A stretch of DNA of 64,000 bases from the NCBI GenBank assembly GCA_017467185.1, contig JAFTSS010000004.1, forward strand, positions 1 through 64,000. The letters run 5' to 3'. The stretch's first letter is position 1; each line of letters begins with the position of its first letter. Origin of the DNA: Paludibacteraceae bacterium (GTDB lineage: Bacteria > Bacteroidota > Bacteroidia > Bacteroidales > Paludibacteraceae). This document shows positions 39,284 through 47,730 of the stretch, piece by piece. The notes under the pieces are model-generated. The model was not told the origin of the DNA, did not search any database, and was given only the letters and a program-made list of their open reading frames with translations. The translations under genes were made by a program, and so were the position numbers.

Positions 39284-39850
39284 ACTAAACTTGCAGTTTT
39301 TGCGTCGGGTAGTGGTACTAACTTCGAGGCGATAGCGGCGGCATGTGCCGAAGGGCGCATACCTGCACGAGTGGTGCTATTGGTGTGCGACAATGTCAAT
39401 GCCTATGCCATCGAGCGCGCTAAGAAGTTCGATATACCTACTCTCGTGCTTCATCCTCGCGACTGTGGCGGCAAAGTGGCATACGAACAACGCATTGTGG
39501 ACCGATTGAACGAATTGAAGGTCGATTTAGTTTGCCTTGCAGGATATATGCGCATCGTGGGCGAAACGCTATACAACGCCTACGAAGGTAAGATATTGAA
39601 TATTCACCCTGCGTTGTTGCCATCGTTTAAGGGTGCGCACGGCATAGATGATGCGTTCAACTTTGGAGTGAAGGTGTTTGGCGTTACGGTGCATTTCATC
39701 GACCTCACAGTAGATGGCGGTGTGATAGTGATGCAACGAGCATTTGAATATTACGGCAACGACCGCGACGAAGTGGAAGCCCGCATACATGCCATCGAGC
39801 ACGAACTCTATCCAGAAGCGATAAAACAATGCATAATGCATAATTCATAA
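39269..39850 (+). CDS. purN: Phosphoribosylglycinamide formyltransferase
   Basis: 193 aa. Transfers formyl from 10-formyl-THF to GAR (step 3). FASGSGTNFEAI, AGYMRIVGETL, ILNIHPALLPSFKG (catalytic Asn/His) and HFIDLTVDGGVI are clear. Both ends are repeat-derived: MNYEL at the start (aattatg array) and CIMHNS at the end (aattcat array). Confidence 0.96.
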   Translation: MNYELTKLAVFASGSGTNFEAIAAACAEGRIPARVVLLVCDNVNAYAIERAKKFDIPTLVLHPRDCGGKVAYEQRIVDRLNELKVDLVCLAGYMRIVGETLYNAYEGKILNIHPALLPSFKGAHGIDDAFNFGVKVFGVTVHFIDLTVDGGVIVMQRAFEYYGNDRDEVEARIHAIEHELYPEAIKQCIMHNS

Positions 39851-39945
39851 TGCATAATTAGCCATTCGGAATTTAGTCATTATGCCGAGCGGAGCAAAAA
39901 ATCTATGGTGTAACTATAATTATGAATTATGAATTATGAATTAAA
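39830..39945. repeat. Inverted heptamer arrays, purN-ferredoxin junction
   Basis: Array at 39830-39858, small hairpin gccattcgga, a half copy of the TTTTTGCG element (about 39878-39903), then array 39918-39945 with the next start codon. Confidence 0.8.
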
Positions 39946-40753
39946 TTTGCGTACTGTATACTTTTCGGCAACACATACATCGGAGAGGGTGGCAAAGGCT
40001 ATCTCTTGCGCTGTGGTAGATGAGTTTGCGGCGGAAGATGTCACTTTTGGTGAATTGAAAAATGCTGACTTTGCGGCTGACGACCTATTGCTTGTGGCTG
40101 TGCCTGTGTATGGTGGCGGTGTGGCGCCTGTGGCTTTGAAACGATTGGAGGCTATTCGTGGCAACAATACTCCTGCAGTGGTTGTGGTGGTGTATGGCAA
40201 TCGCAATTTCGAACGTGCGGCTACGCAGATGTCGGAATTCCTTGCCGAGCGTGGTTTTATCACCATAGTGGCAGCTGCATTTGTGGGTGAGCACTCGTAT
40301 AGTACGGATGAAAATCCTGTGGCGGTTGGTCGTCCTAATGATGATGATATTGCCGAAGCACAACGATTTGGTGAACTTATAAAAGCCAAGATGGCTGGGG
40401 CGATGGAGGCAGTAGATGTGGCGGCGTTGAAGTGTCCTGATTCGGGCGAGGAGAATGTGAAGGCGTTTGTCGAGTTCGTAAAGGGCTATCAAGCAAAGCA
40501 GGCAAACAATCCTGTGAAGTTGTTGCCTACGACCGACGAAGAGAAGTGTGTGATGTGTGGCGTGTGTGTTGATGTATGTCCGATGGGGGCAATTGATAGA
40601 GAAGATGTGAGTGTGGTGGATGCGTCGAAATGTATCAAATGTTGTGCTTGTGTCAAAGAGTGTCCGAAAGAGGCAAAAATCCTTAATTCGCCATTCGCAC
40701 CAATGCTCTCGAAATACTTTGCATCACCAAAACCAAACGTGTGGGTGATGTAA
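39929..40753 (+). CDS. EFR1-type flavodoxin-ferredoxin fusion
   Basis: 274 aa. N-terminal flavodoxin-like fold (YFSATHTSERVAKAI; VAVPVYGGGVAPVALKRLE) and C-terminal pair of 4Fe-4S motifs, CVMCGVCVDVCPMGAID and CIKCCACVKECPKEA, each CxxCxxCxxxCP. Predicted cytoplasmic electron carrier. It has no known step in purine synthesis but sits between purN and purH with the same array-type junctions, so it is co-transcribed with them. A link to the iron-sulphur enzymes of nucleotide synthesis is speculation. Confidence 0.88.
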   Translation: MNYELNLRTVYFSATHTSERVAKAISCAVVDEFAAEDVTFGELKNADFAADDLLLVAVPVYGGGVAPVALKRLEAIRGNNTPAVVVVVYGNRNFERAATQMSEFLAERGFITIVAAAFVGEHSYSTDENPVAVGRPNDDDIAEAQRFGELIKAKMAGAMEAVDVAALKCPDSGEENVKAFVEFVKGYQAKQANNPVKLLPTTDEEKCVMCGVCVDVCPMGAIDREDVSVVDASKCIKCCACVKECPKEAKILNSPFAPMLSKYFASPKPNVWVM

Positions 40754-40945
40754 TTAATTCATAATGCATAATTCATAATTCATAATTAGCCATTCGGAGT
40801 TTAATTGTGAGTGATGGATTAAGTTTTATGAATAGTAAAGTAGAAATAAATTAAAATAAAATAATAACTTATTCATAATTTGGAATTTATAATTAAGATG
40901 TGTAAATATAATTATGAATTATTAATTATGAATTATGAATTGACT
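40753..40945. repeat. Inverted heptamer arrays, ferredoxin-purH junction
   Basis: aattcat units at about 40756-40785, small hairpin gccattcgga, AT-rich spacer, aattatg units at about 40910-40942. Confidence 0.8.
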
Positions 40946-40950
40946 AAATT

Positions 40951-42480
40951 ATGCGCGCTTTAGTAAGTGTAAGCGACAAAACAGGTCTTGTGCCTTTTGT
41001 CAAAAGTCTTAAAGAACTTGGTTGGGATATTATCGCTACTGGCGGTACAATGAAACTCCTCCAAGATAACAATATCGAAGTGATTAACATCAGCGAGGTT
41101 ACAGGTTTCCCAGAAATCTGTGACGGTCGTGTGAAAACTCTCCACCCAAAAGTGCATGGTGGTCTCCTCGCTCGTCGCGATGACCCAAGCCACCTCAAAG
41201 CATTGGAAGAGAATGAAATCAACTTCATCGACATGGTGTGTGTTAACCTCTATCCATTCCGTCAAACCATTGCAAAACCTGACGTTACGATGGAAGATGC
41301 TATCGAAAATATCGATATAGGTGGACCATCAATGTTGCGTAGTGCAGCTAAAAACTACAAAGACGTTACTGTGGTATGCGACCCAGCAGACTACGACCGC
41401 ATCGTAACAGAAATTCGTGAAGGTGGCAACACTAAAGTGGAAACACGCCTTCAACTTTCGGCTAAAGCATATACTCATACTGCTGAATACGATATGTGTA
41501 TCGCTACATATATGCGCGAAAAAGCAGGTTTGACTGAGAAATTGTTCCTCGAATATGAATTGGCTCAAGGTCTTCGTTATGGCGAAAACCCTCACCAATC
41601 GGCTAAATTCTATCGTGGAGCAGAAGAGGTGCCTTACTCATTGGCTTTCGCTCGTCAGTTGCATGGCAAAGAGATGAGTTACAACAACATCCAAGATGCA
41701 AATGCAGCACTCTCTATCGTGCGTGAATTCAATGTGCCTTTCTGCGTAGGTTTGAAACACATGAATCCATGTGGTGCAGCTATCGGCAAAGATGTGGTTG
41801 AAGCATGGACCAAAGCATACGAGGCTGACACAGTGAGCATCTTTGGCGGTATCGTGGCAACTAACTGCGAAATCACTCTCGAAGTGGCTCAACTCATGAA
41901 ACCTATCTTCCTCGAAATAATCATGGCTCCTAAGTTTGCTCCTGAGGCTTTGGAACTCTTGCAAACTAAGAAAAACCTCCGTCTTATCGAAGTGCCTATG
42001 TCGCCAATGACAACTGTGCCTATGCAATATGTGAGCGTGAATGGTGGTTTGTTGGCTCAAGGTATGGACCTCAACACAGCAGAGGTGGTTGACTCGATGA
42101 CAGTGACAGAAAAACATGCTACTGCGGCTGAATTGGATGATATGAACTTTGGTCTTCGCATCGTGAAACATGTGAAATCTAACGCTATCGTTGTAGTGAA
42201 AGATGGTAAAACTCTTGGTGTAGGTGCTGGTCAAATGAACCGTATAGGCTCTGCCGAAATCGCACTCAAACAAGCACATGCTAATGGCGTGACAGAAGGT
42301 TTGGTATTGGCATCAGATGCATTCTTCCCATTCGACGACTGCGTGACTTTGGCTAACGAAATGGGCGTAACAGCAATTGTACAACCAGGCGGTAGCGTTC
42401 GCGACGAAGACTCAGTGAAAAAAGCCAACGAATGTGGCATTGCAATGCTCTTCTCAGGCATGCGTCATTTTAAACACTAG
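40951..42480 (+). CDS. purH: AICAR transformylase / IMP cyclohydrolase
   Basis: 509 aa bifunctional enzyme for the last two steps to IMP. N-terminal MGS-like cyclohydrolase domain (VSVSDKTGLVPFVKSL, TGGTMKLL, GRVKTLHPKVHGGLL). C-terminal transformylase (LRYGENPHQSAKFY, GLKHMNPCGAAIG, SDAFFPFDDCV). It is RMRHFKH-like at the C-terminus (MRHFKH), as in the family. Unlike its neighbours, its stop is not array-derived. Confidence 0.97.
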   Translation: MRALVSVSDKTGLVPFVKSLKELGWDIIATGGTMKLLQDNNIEVINISEVTGFPEICDGRVKTLHPKVHGGLLARRDDPSHLKALEENEINFIDMVCVNLYPFRQTIAKPDVTMEDAIENIDIGGPSMLRSAAKNYKDVTVVCDPADYDRIVTEIREGGNTKVETRLQLSAKAYTHTAEYDMCIATYMREKAGLTEKLFLEYELAQGLRYGENPHQSAKFYRGAEEVPYSLAFARQLHGKEMSYNNIQDANAALSIVREFNVPFCVGLKHMNPCGAAIGKDVVEAWTKAYEADTVSIFGGIVATNCEITLEVAQLMKPIFLEIIMAPKFAPEALELLQTKKNLRLIEVPMSPMTTVPMQYVSVNGGLLAQGMDLNTAEVVDSMTVTEKHATAAELDDMNFGLRIVKHVKSNAIVVVKDGKTLGVGAGQMNRIGSAEIALKQAHANGVTEGLVLASDAFFPFDDCVTLANEMGVTAIVQPGGSVRDEDSVKKANECGIAMLFSGMRHFKH

Positions 42481-42484
42481 TTCG

Positions 42485-42520
42485 TTTAATTCATAATTCA
42501 TAATTCACAATTCATAATTT
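42485..42520. repeat. aattcat heptamer array after purH
   Basis: About five units, ending in aattttt where the first TTTTTGCG palindromic element begins. Confidence 0.8.
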
Positions 42521-42652
42521 TTGCGACAAGCGAGAGCAGAAGGAGTTTACTCATTATGCTGAGCGGAGCAAAAATCAAATGCAAAGCGAATAATTTTTGC
42601 GACAAGCGAGAGCATAATGAGCTTGCTCATTATGACGGATGAAGCAAAAATC
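42517..42652. repeat. Two tandem TTTTTGCG palindromic elements
   Basis: Copies at 42517-42577 and 42591-42652 share left arm tttttgcgacaagcgagagc and right arm attatg-c-gagcggagcaaaaatc-like sequence. Cores differ: gagt-tt-actc versus aatgagc-tt-gctcatt, each self-complementary. Confidence 0.8.
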
Positions 42653-42678
42653 ATGAATGAAGAGAATAATTTATAATT

Positions 42679-43041
42679 ATGAAAAATTCAGAAGAGAACA
42701 TCGTGTTGCAGAAAACCAAGTCTTTTGCTCTGCGCTGTATAAGATTATATAGATATATGGTTGATGAAAAGAGGGAGTTTGTTATCTCAAAACAAGTATT
42801 GCGTAGTGGAACAAGTATTGGTGCTAATGTGAAAGAGGCTTTGCGAGGTCAGTCTCGTGCTGATTTTGCTGCGAAAATGAATATTGCACTGAAGGAGGCG
42901 AGTGAAACTGAATATTGGCTTGAACTTCTTACCGAATCAGAATATTTGACAGAATCTCAAGGGTTAGATATACTTGCTGATTGTCAAGAAATAATAAAAT
43001 TATTAACATCAATAGTAAAAACAACTTACTCTAATTCATAA
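42679..43041 (+). CDS. Four-helix bundle protein (S23/IVP family)
   Basis: 120 aa. SFALRCIRLYRYM, VLRSGTSIGANVKEAL, DFAAKMNIALKEASETEYWLELL match the TIGR02436 four-helix bundle family first known from 23S rRNA intervening sequences. Members also occur scattered in chromosomes with no proven function. No rRNA is nearby. The last residues (YSNS) and stop come from an aattcat unit, and the stop overlaps the next open frame. Its presence in the pur operon looks like insertion. Confidence 0.88.
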   Translation: MKNSEENIVLQKTKSFALRCIRLYRYMVDEKREFVISKQVLRSGTSIGANVKEALRGQSRADFAAKMNIALKEASETEYWLELLTESEYLTESQGLDILADCQEIIKLLTSIVKTTYSNS

Positions 43042-43082
43042 TGAAAGTGGTAACTATAATTATGAATTATGAATTATTAATT

Positions 43083-44348
43083 ATGAATTCAAGAAAGGTT
43101 TTAGTTCTTGGTGGTGGTGGTCGTGAGCATGCGATTGTGCATGCACTCAGCCGCTCGCCACAGGTAGAAAAAATATATGCTGCACCTGGCAATGCGGGTA
43201 TTGCTGCAATGGCTGAGTGTGTGGCTCTCAAAGAGACTCAAGTTGACGAACTTATCGCATTTGCTCGTGAGAATGCTATCGACCTTACTGTTGTAGGTCC
43301 TGAGGCTGCTCTTGCGGTGGGTGTAGTTGATGCTTTTCGTGCTGCAGGATTGAAGATATTCGGTCCTACCAAAGCAGCTACTCAAATCGAAAGCTCAAAA
43401 GAGTTTGCTAAAGATTTGATGAAAAAATACTCAATCCCAACTGCTGCGTATGAGGTGTTTGATAACTACGAAGCAGCTTTGGAATATGTGAAAAAAGGTA
43501 CATTCCCTACTGTATTGAAATACGATGGTTTGGCGGCAGGTAAGGGTGTAGTGATACCAGAAACATTGGAAGAGGCTGACGAGGCATTGCGCGATATGTT
43601 GTTGAACGATAAATTCGGACATGGTCGTGTGGTGATTGAGGAGTTTATGACTGGTCCTGAGTTTTCGTTCATGTGTTTCGTGTCGGACGAAAAGGTATAT
43701 CCTATGGAGGTGGCACAAGACCACAAACGCGCTTTCGATGGCGATAAAGGTCCGAATACAGGTGGTATGGGTGCATATTCACCGCTACCATTTATCACTA
43801 AAGAGGATATTGATTGGGCATACGATTATATTATGTGCGCTACAGCAAATGCTTTGATAGCAGAGGGTTGTGCGTTCCGTGGTGTGTTGTATGGCGGATT
43901 GATGAAAACACCTAATGGCATCAAAGTGATTGAGTTTAATGCTCGCTTTGGCGACCCAGAAACAGAGGTGGTATTGCCTCGTTTGGAGAGTGATATTTAC
44001 GACATCTTCTGTGCTGTGGCTGAAGGCGAAGAGGTAGGCGAGATTAAATGGAACGATAAAGCATCGATTGGTATCGTGCTTGCATCGAAAGGTTATCCTG
44101 AGTCGTATGCAAAAGGCTTCGAAATCGAAGGTTTGAACGAAGTAGAAGGTATTGTATATCACATGGGTACGGCGTTGAAAGAGGGCAAGTATGTAACAAA
44201 TGGCGGTCGTGTGTTGTTTGTTACAGTGATGGCAGACACCTTTGCCGAAGCACAAGCCAAAGCCAATGCCGAAGTAGCTAAAATCAAATGCGACAACTTG
44301 TTCCACCGTAGCGATATCGGTTGGCAAGCAGTTAAATATAATTCATAA
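43083..44348 (+). CDS. purD: Phosphoribosylamine-glycine ligase
   Basis: 421 aa from MNSRKVLVLGGGGREHAIV; in-frame ATGs at 43041 and 43062 lie in the aattatg array and would add repeat-coded residues. Step 2: ATP-dependent joining of glycine to phosphoribosylamine. ATP-grasp motifs LKYDGLAAGKGVVI, FMTGPEFSFMCF, GPNTGGMGAYSP and EFNARFGDPETEVVLPRL. Ends VKYNS with an array-derived stop. Confidence 0.96.
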   Translation: MNSRKVLVLGGGGREHAIVHALSRSPQVEKIYAAPGNAGIAAMAECVALKETQVDELIAFARENAIDLTVVGPEAALAVGVVDAFRAAGLKIFGPTKAATQIESSKEFAKDLMKKYSIPTAAYEVFDNYEAALEYVKKGTFPTVLKYDGLAAGKGVVIPETLEEADEALRDMLLNDKFGHGRVVIEEFMTGPEFSFMCFVSDEKVYPMEVAQDHKRAFDGDKGPNTGGMGAYSPLPFITKEDIDWAYDYIMCATANALIAEGCAFRGVLYGGLMKTPNGIKVIEFNARFGDPETEVVLPRLESDIYDIFCAVAEGEEVGEIKWNDKASIGIVLASKGYPESYAKGFEIEGLNEVEGIVYHMGTALKEGKYVTNGGRVLFVTVMADTFAEAQAKANAEVAKIKCDNLFHRSDIGWQAVKYNS

Positions 44349-44522
44349 TGCACAATTCATAATGCATAATTGTGCCATTCGGCATATTTTATGCTTGTGG
44401 GTATGATATTGTGAATAGCGTAAGATAAAATATTAAAGTTTATATATTGTGAAATCTCATGTATTCAAATTTGTGATTATGGGTGTGTAACCATAATTAT
44501 GAATTATGAATTATGAATTAAA
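44339..44522. repeat. Inverted heptamer arrays, purD-folD junction
   Basis: Array 44339-44372, small hairpin gccattcggca, spacer, array 44493-44522 immediately before the folD ATG. Confidence 0.85.
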
Positions 44523-44525
44523 TAA

Positions 44526-45389
44526 ATGGAAGTAATTAGTGGAAAAGATATGGCAGCTGCTTTGAAGCAACAATTGGCTGCCGATGTGGTTAAATACGCC
44601 GCAGAATACGGACGTAAACCAAACCTTGTGGTAATACTTGTGGGTGAAGACCCAGGTAGTGTATCGTATGTTACAGGCAAAGCGAAAGCTGCCGATGAGG
44701 TGGGTATTGACAATAGTACAATCCGCCTTAGTGCACAAACTACTGAAGAAGAACTCCTCGACCTTGTTCGTGCGCTCAATGTGGATGCAACGGTGGATGG
44801 TATCCTCGTGCAATTGCCTTTGCCTAATGGTATCAACGAAGAGAAAGTGATTGAAACAATCGCAAAAGAGAAAGATGTGGATGGTTTCCACCCTATGAAT
44901 GTGGCTGCATTGTGGCAAAAACGCTCTTGTGTTTTGCCTTGTACACCAAAAGGTATCATCCGTTTGATGAAAAATATGGGCATCGAAATTGCAGGTAAAC
45001 GCGCTGTGGTGATTGGTCGTAGCAACATTGTGGGATTGCCTGTGACTAAATTGCTTATGGACGAAAATGCCACTGTAACAGTGTGCCATAGTCGCACAAA
45101 AGATATTGCTAAAGTATGCTCTGAAGCAGATATCCTCGTGCCTGCATTGGGTCGTCCTAAATTCGTGAAAGCCGAAATGGTAAAAGAGGGTGCTGTGGTG
45201 ATTGATGTAGGTGTTAATCGCGACCCTGAGACTGGTAAATTGTGTGGTGATGTGGATTTTGATGAAGTTGCACCAAAAACATCATACATCACAAAAGTGC
45301 CAGGTGGCGTAGGACCTATGACCATCGCATGCTTGATGGAAAACACAGTTGAGTGCTACCTCAACAACGTAAAAGCACAAGGGAAATAA
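44526..45389 (+). CDS. folD: Methylene-THF dehydrogenase / methenyl-THF cyclohydrolase
   Basis: 287 aa bifunctional enzyme making 10-formyl-THF, the one-carbon donor for purN and purH, which explains its place at the end of the pur operon. SYVTGKAKAADEVGI (catalytic Tyr and Lys), GILVQLPLP, DVDGFHP, VIGRSNIVGLPVTKLL and PGGVGPMTIACLMENT are family signatures. A strong terminator follows at 45414. Confidence 0.97.
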   Translation: MEVISGKDMAAALKQQLAADVVKYAAEYGRKPNLVVILVGEDPGSVSYVTGKAKAADEVGIDNSTIRLSAQTTEEELLDLVRALNVDATVDGILVQLPLPNGINEEKVIETIAKEKDVDGFHPMNVAALWQKRSCVLPCTPKGIIRLMKNMGIEIAGKRAVVIGRSNIVGLPVTKLLMDENATVTVCHSRTKDIAKVCSEADILVPALGRPKFVKAEMVKEGAVVIDVGVNRDPETGKLCGDVDFDEVAPKTSYITKVPGGVGPMTIACLMENTVECYLNNVKAQGK

Positions 45390-45413
45390 AAGAATTTTGT
45401 GTAAAACAATATT

Positions 45414-45451
45414 GATGCACCTCATAAAAATATGAGGTGCATCTTTTTTTT
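45414..45451 (+). terminator. Terminator of the purM-folD transcript
   Basis: 12-bp perfect stem gatgcacctcat / atgaggtgcatc followed by eight T. Confidence 0.9.
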
Positions 45452-45459
45452 GTAAATAC

Positions 45460-45490
45460 TTGTTTAATTCAGAAATAATTTCTACCTTTG
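45460..45490 (+). promoter_or_regulatory. Promoter of the 45.5-45.8 kb RNA
   Basis: TTG (45460-45462), 20 bp, TACCTTTG (45483-45490). The next coding start is over 300 bp downstream, with a terminator between. Confidence 0.65.
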
Positions 45491-45496
45491 CATTGA

Positions 45497-45792
45497 CATA
45501 TAGGAGTTGCATCTCATAAAGTAGGGACACGGCATGCCGTGTCCGAAATGACAAAGAGAGAATGCTCAACAAGCATTGAAATAGCACTCCTCCGAGTAGC
45601 GTTCTCGGGTATAAAGTATAGCATTTTTGCTCATTTCTTCTATGATTGAAATTTGGCGATTTTAAGTATGTGAAGGAATAAGTTCAAGAATGCCCATTGC
45701 ACATATAAATGCGTGGGCTTAACTTATTCGTACATACAAGGTCACGCCAAATACCTAATCATAGCGAGAAAGTTAAGTTCTCGCTTTTTTTA
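45497..45792 (+). ncRNA. Candidate structured RNA (leader or independent small RNA)
   Basis: About 295 nt from a promoter to an intrinsic terminator (agcgagaa / ttctcgct then seven T, 45763-45792). The 3' part folds as a long rod: tatgatt/aatcata (45641, 45757), atttggcg/cgccaaat (45651, 45745), gtatgt/acatac (45666, 45732), gaataagtt/aacttattc (45676, 45721) and tip gccca-ttgca/tgc-g-tgggc. The helices are separated by short internal loops, recalling 6S RNA. The 5' part contains a GGACAC palindrome repeat. The terminator ends 26 nt before the next ATG, so a terminator-type leader control is an alternative. Confidence 0.5.
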
Positions 45793-45818
45793 TTGTATCA
45801 CTTTAAATATTTTGTATT

Positions 45819-47372
45819 ATGAAAAAGTTATTTTTATTTATTTCTGTTTTTGCGCTATTGGTTGCGTGTAAACGCGAAGAGCCTAATCAACCAGAGGTTC
45901 AATACATTTCGTTTTCGCAAATGTCGATTGAAAATTTGATGACAGCAGGTTTTGATAACACTATTACTACTGCTAATTTAGCGGATTTTGATGTATGGGG
46001 TCATAATGGTGTTGGTGTTGTGTTTGGTGGAACTAAAGTAGAAAAACAAGGCGACTTATGGGTGTGCGCAGAAGAAAAGTTGTGGGAGCCTGACCAAACT
46101 TATCATTTCCATGCATTTGCTCCTTCTAGTGCAGTTGATAATGTTGGCGAATATCCTAATGCAGAAAGAGAGAGAGGTTTGGGTAATTTTGCATATACCA
46201 ATGCAGGCGACAAAGATCTTATTTATGCATACGCAACACGCATACAAGGGTCGCTATTGAAAATCAATGCCGACCCTGTGCAGTTGGCATTTGAGCATTT
46301 ACTTTCACGCGTAGGGTTTACATTCAAAAACAACCTTTCGGAAGGCAATATCACAATTTCAAACGTACAAATCACCGAAGCTGCGAAAACGGCAGAACTC
46401 AATTGCGCAGATGCTTCTATTGCAAATTGGACATGGAATGCAACATCGACAGGAACATACGATTTTGGCGCAACAGGCACAATAGCAAAAGGCGCAAGTG
46501 CATCGGCAGAGAACGTACAATTCCTATTTCCAGCCGCAACACGCAACTATGATATTTCGTTTAGCATTGCATATGAATCTAATCCTGCTGAAGAGCGCAC
46601 AGCAACTATCGCAGACGTCAACCTCGTGATAGGCAAAGCGTATAACATCAACGTGACGATTGAAGACAAAGATATTGTAACAGAACAATATAAAATCGAG
46701 TTTTTCGTAGCAGAGGTGAAAGATTGGGGTGAAAATATTGAGGTAGATGCAACGATAAATGAACCAGGACATGGTTTTGAAAATGGATATGAATGGGTAG
46801 ATTTAGGTTTGCCATCAGGTTTGAAATGGGCAACATGCAACGTAGGAGCAACAACGCCAGAGGAGTATGGCGACTACTTTGCATGGGGCGAGGTAGAACC
46901 AAAAACAACTTACGATTGGAGTACATATAAATATTGTGCAGGTTCATTTTCAACAATGACAAAATATTGCACACAAAGTAGTTACGGTAAAGATGGTTTC
47001 ACTGATAATAAAACCGAGTTAGACCCAGAAGATGATGCCGCAACTGCCAATTGGGGTGGTGCTTGGCGTATGCCAACTGCAGTAGAACAACAAGAACTCA
47101 TAGCTAATTGTATATGGACATGGACCACACAAAATGGTGTGTATGGTCGTAAAGTAACCGGATCAAATGGTAACTCAATCTTCTTGCCCGCTGCGGGTTA
47201 CATGCGCGCTGGCACGCTCAACGATGCTGGGTCGTACGGTAGCTACTGGACAAGTTCGCTCTACGCCGACTATCCGTACGACGTCTACGGCGTGTCCTTC
47301 CATTCGGGCAACGTGAACTGGCTCAGCTACAATCGCTTCATCGGAAAATCTGTCTGTCCTGTTTGCCCTTAA
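45819..47372 (+). CDS. Fimbrillin-like lipoprotein with C-terminal lectin-fold (FISUMP/DUF1566-like) domain
   Basis: 517 aa. Lipobox LVAC (Cys 17) predicts lipid anchoring and surface display. Residues about 30-310 resemble Bacteroidota fimbrillin (Mfa-like) proteins. Residues about 325-517 form the domain starting YEWVDLGLPSGLKWATCNVG with AWRMPTAVEQQELI and FLPAAGYMRAG, ending in SVCPVCP. From 47199 to 47342, 28 of 48 codons end in C and the DNA is visibly more GC-rich than the rest of the gene, with many TAC, NAC and CTC codons around YWTSSLYADYPYDVYGVSF. That pattern and position are those of variable regions in diversity-generating retroelement targets. No reverse transcriptase lies in the window. 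Confidence 0.82.
   Translation: MKKLFLFISVFALLVACKREEPNQPEVQYISFSQMSIENLMTAGFDNTITTANLADFDVWGHNGVGVVFGGTKVEKQGDLWVCAEEKLWEPDQTYHFHAFAPSSAVDNVGEYPNAERERGLGNFAYTNAGDKDLIYAYATRIQGSLLKINADPVQLAFEHLLSRVGFTFKNNLSEGNITISNVQITEAAKTAELNCADASIANWTWNATSTGTYDFGATGTIAKGASASAENVQFLFPAATRNYDISFSIAYESNPAEERTATIADVNLVIGKAYNINVTIEDKDIVTEQYKIEFFVAEVKDWGENIEVDATINEPGHGFENGYEWVDLGLPSGLKWATCNVGATTPEEYGDYFAWGEVEPKTTYDWSTYKYCAGSFSTMTKYCTQSSYGKDGFTDNKTELDPEDDAATANWGGAWRMPTAVEQQELIANCIWTWTTQNGVYGRKVTGSNGNSIFLPAAGYMRAGTLNDAGSYGSYWTSSLYADYPYDVYGVSFHSGNVNWLSYNRFIGKSVCPVCP
47199..47342 (+). other. Possible diversity-generating retroelement variable region
   Basis: 48 codons at the 3' end of the lipoprotein gene with strong NNC bias and abrupt base-composition change, in the C-type-lectin-like tip expected for a variable region. 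Template repeat and reverse transcriptase are not seen here, so this rests on composition and position only. Confidence 0.45.
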
Positions 47373-47400
47373 TTAATGCACAATGCATAATGCACAATTT

Positions 47401-47440
47401 CGGCAAAGTTGTTGGTGGCTTTGCCGATTTTTTGTTTTTT
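47401..47440 (+). terminator. Terminator of the lipoprotein gene
   Basis: Stem cggcaaag / ctttgccg then attttttgtttttt. Confidence 0.8.
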
Positions 47441-47695
47441 TAGATGTTCTATGTGTTATAGACGCTTTGTTATTTAGATTTTTTAGCTTAGCGGCTAATC
47501 GAACGCATGAGCCGAGCATCCCTACAACCTGAATTACCGAAAATGCAAATGCGCAAACCTACAAAAAAGTAAAACCATACACAACCTCTCATTGTAGGGA
47601 CACGGCGTGCCGTGTCCTATGGCTCGTTAGAGACAAATGATTGTGTTTTTTTCAACCTGGCGGTTGATAGGACGCAGCACGCTGCGTCCCTACAT
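47435..47695. repeat. Composite palindromic repeat, inverted copy of 56780-57035
   Basis: Contains tctag/ttctatg units, a gcttagcggct hairpin, a caacctggcggttg hairpin and two GGACRC palindromes (cores acggcgtgccgt and gcagcacgctgc). Read on the other strand it matches 56780-57035 nearly throughout. It fills the gap before the M15 gene. Confidence 0.8.
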
Positions 47696-47730
47696 GATGG
47701 GGTTATGGGAGATGTGGGGGAGGGGGAGTG

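Noticed and set aside
42679..43041. rRNA intervening-sequence protein marking a nearby 23S gene
   Set aside because: The protein fits the four-helix family, but no rRNA sequence is present in the window.
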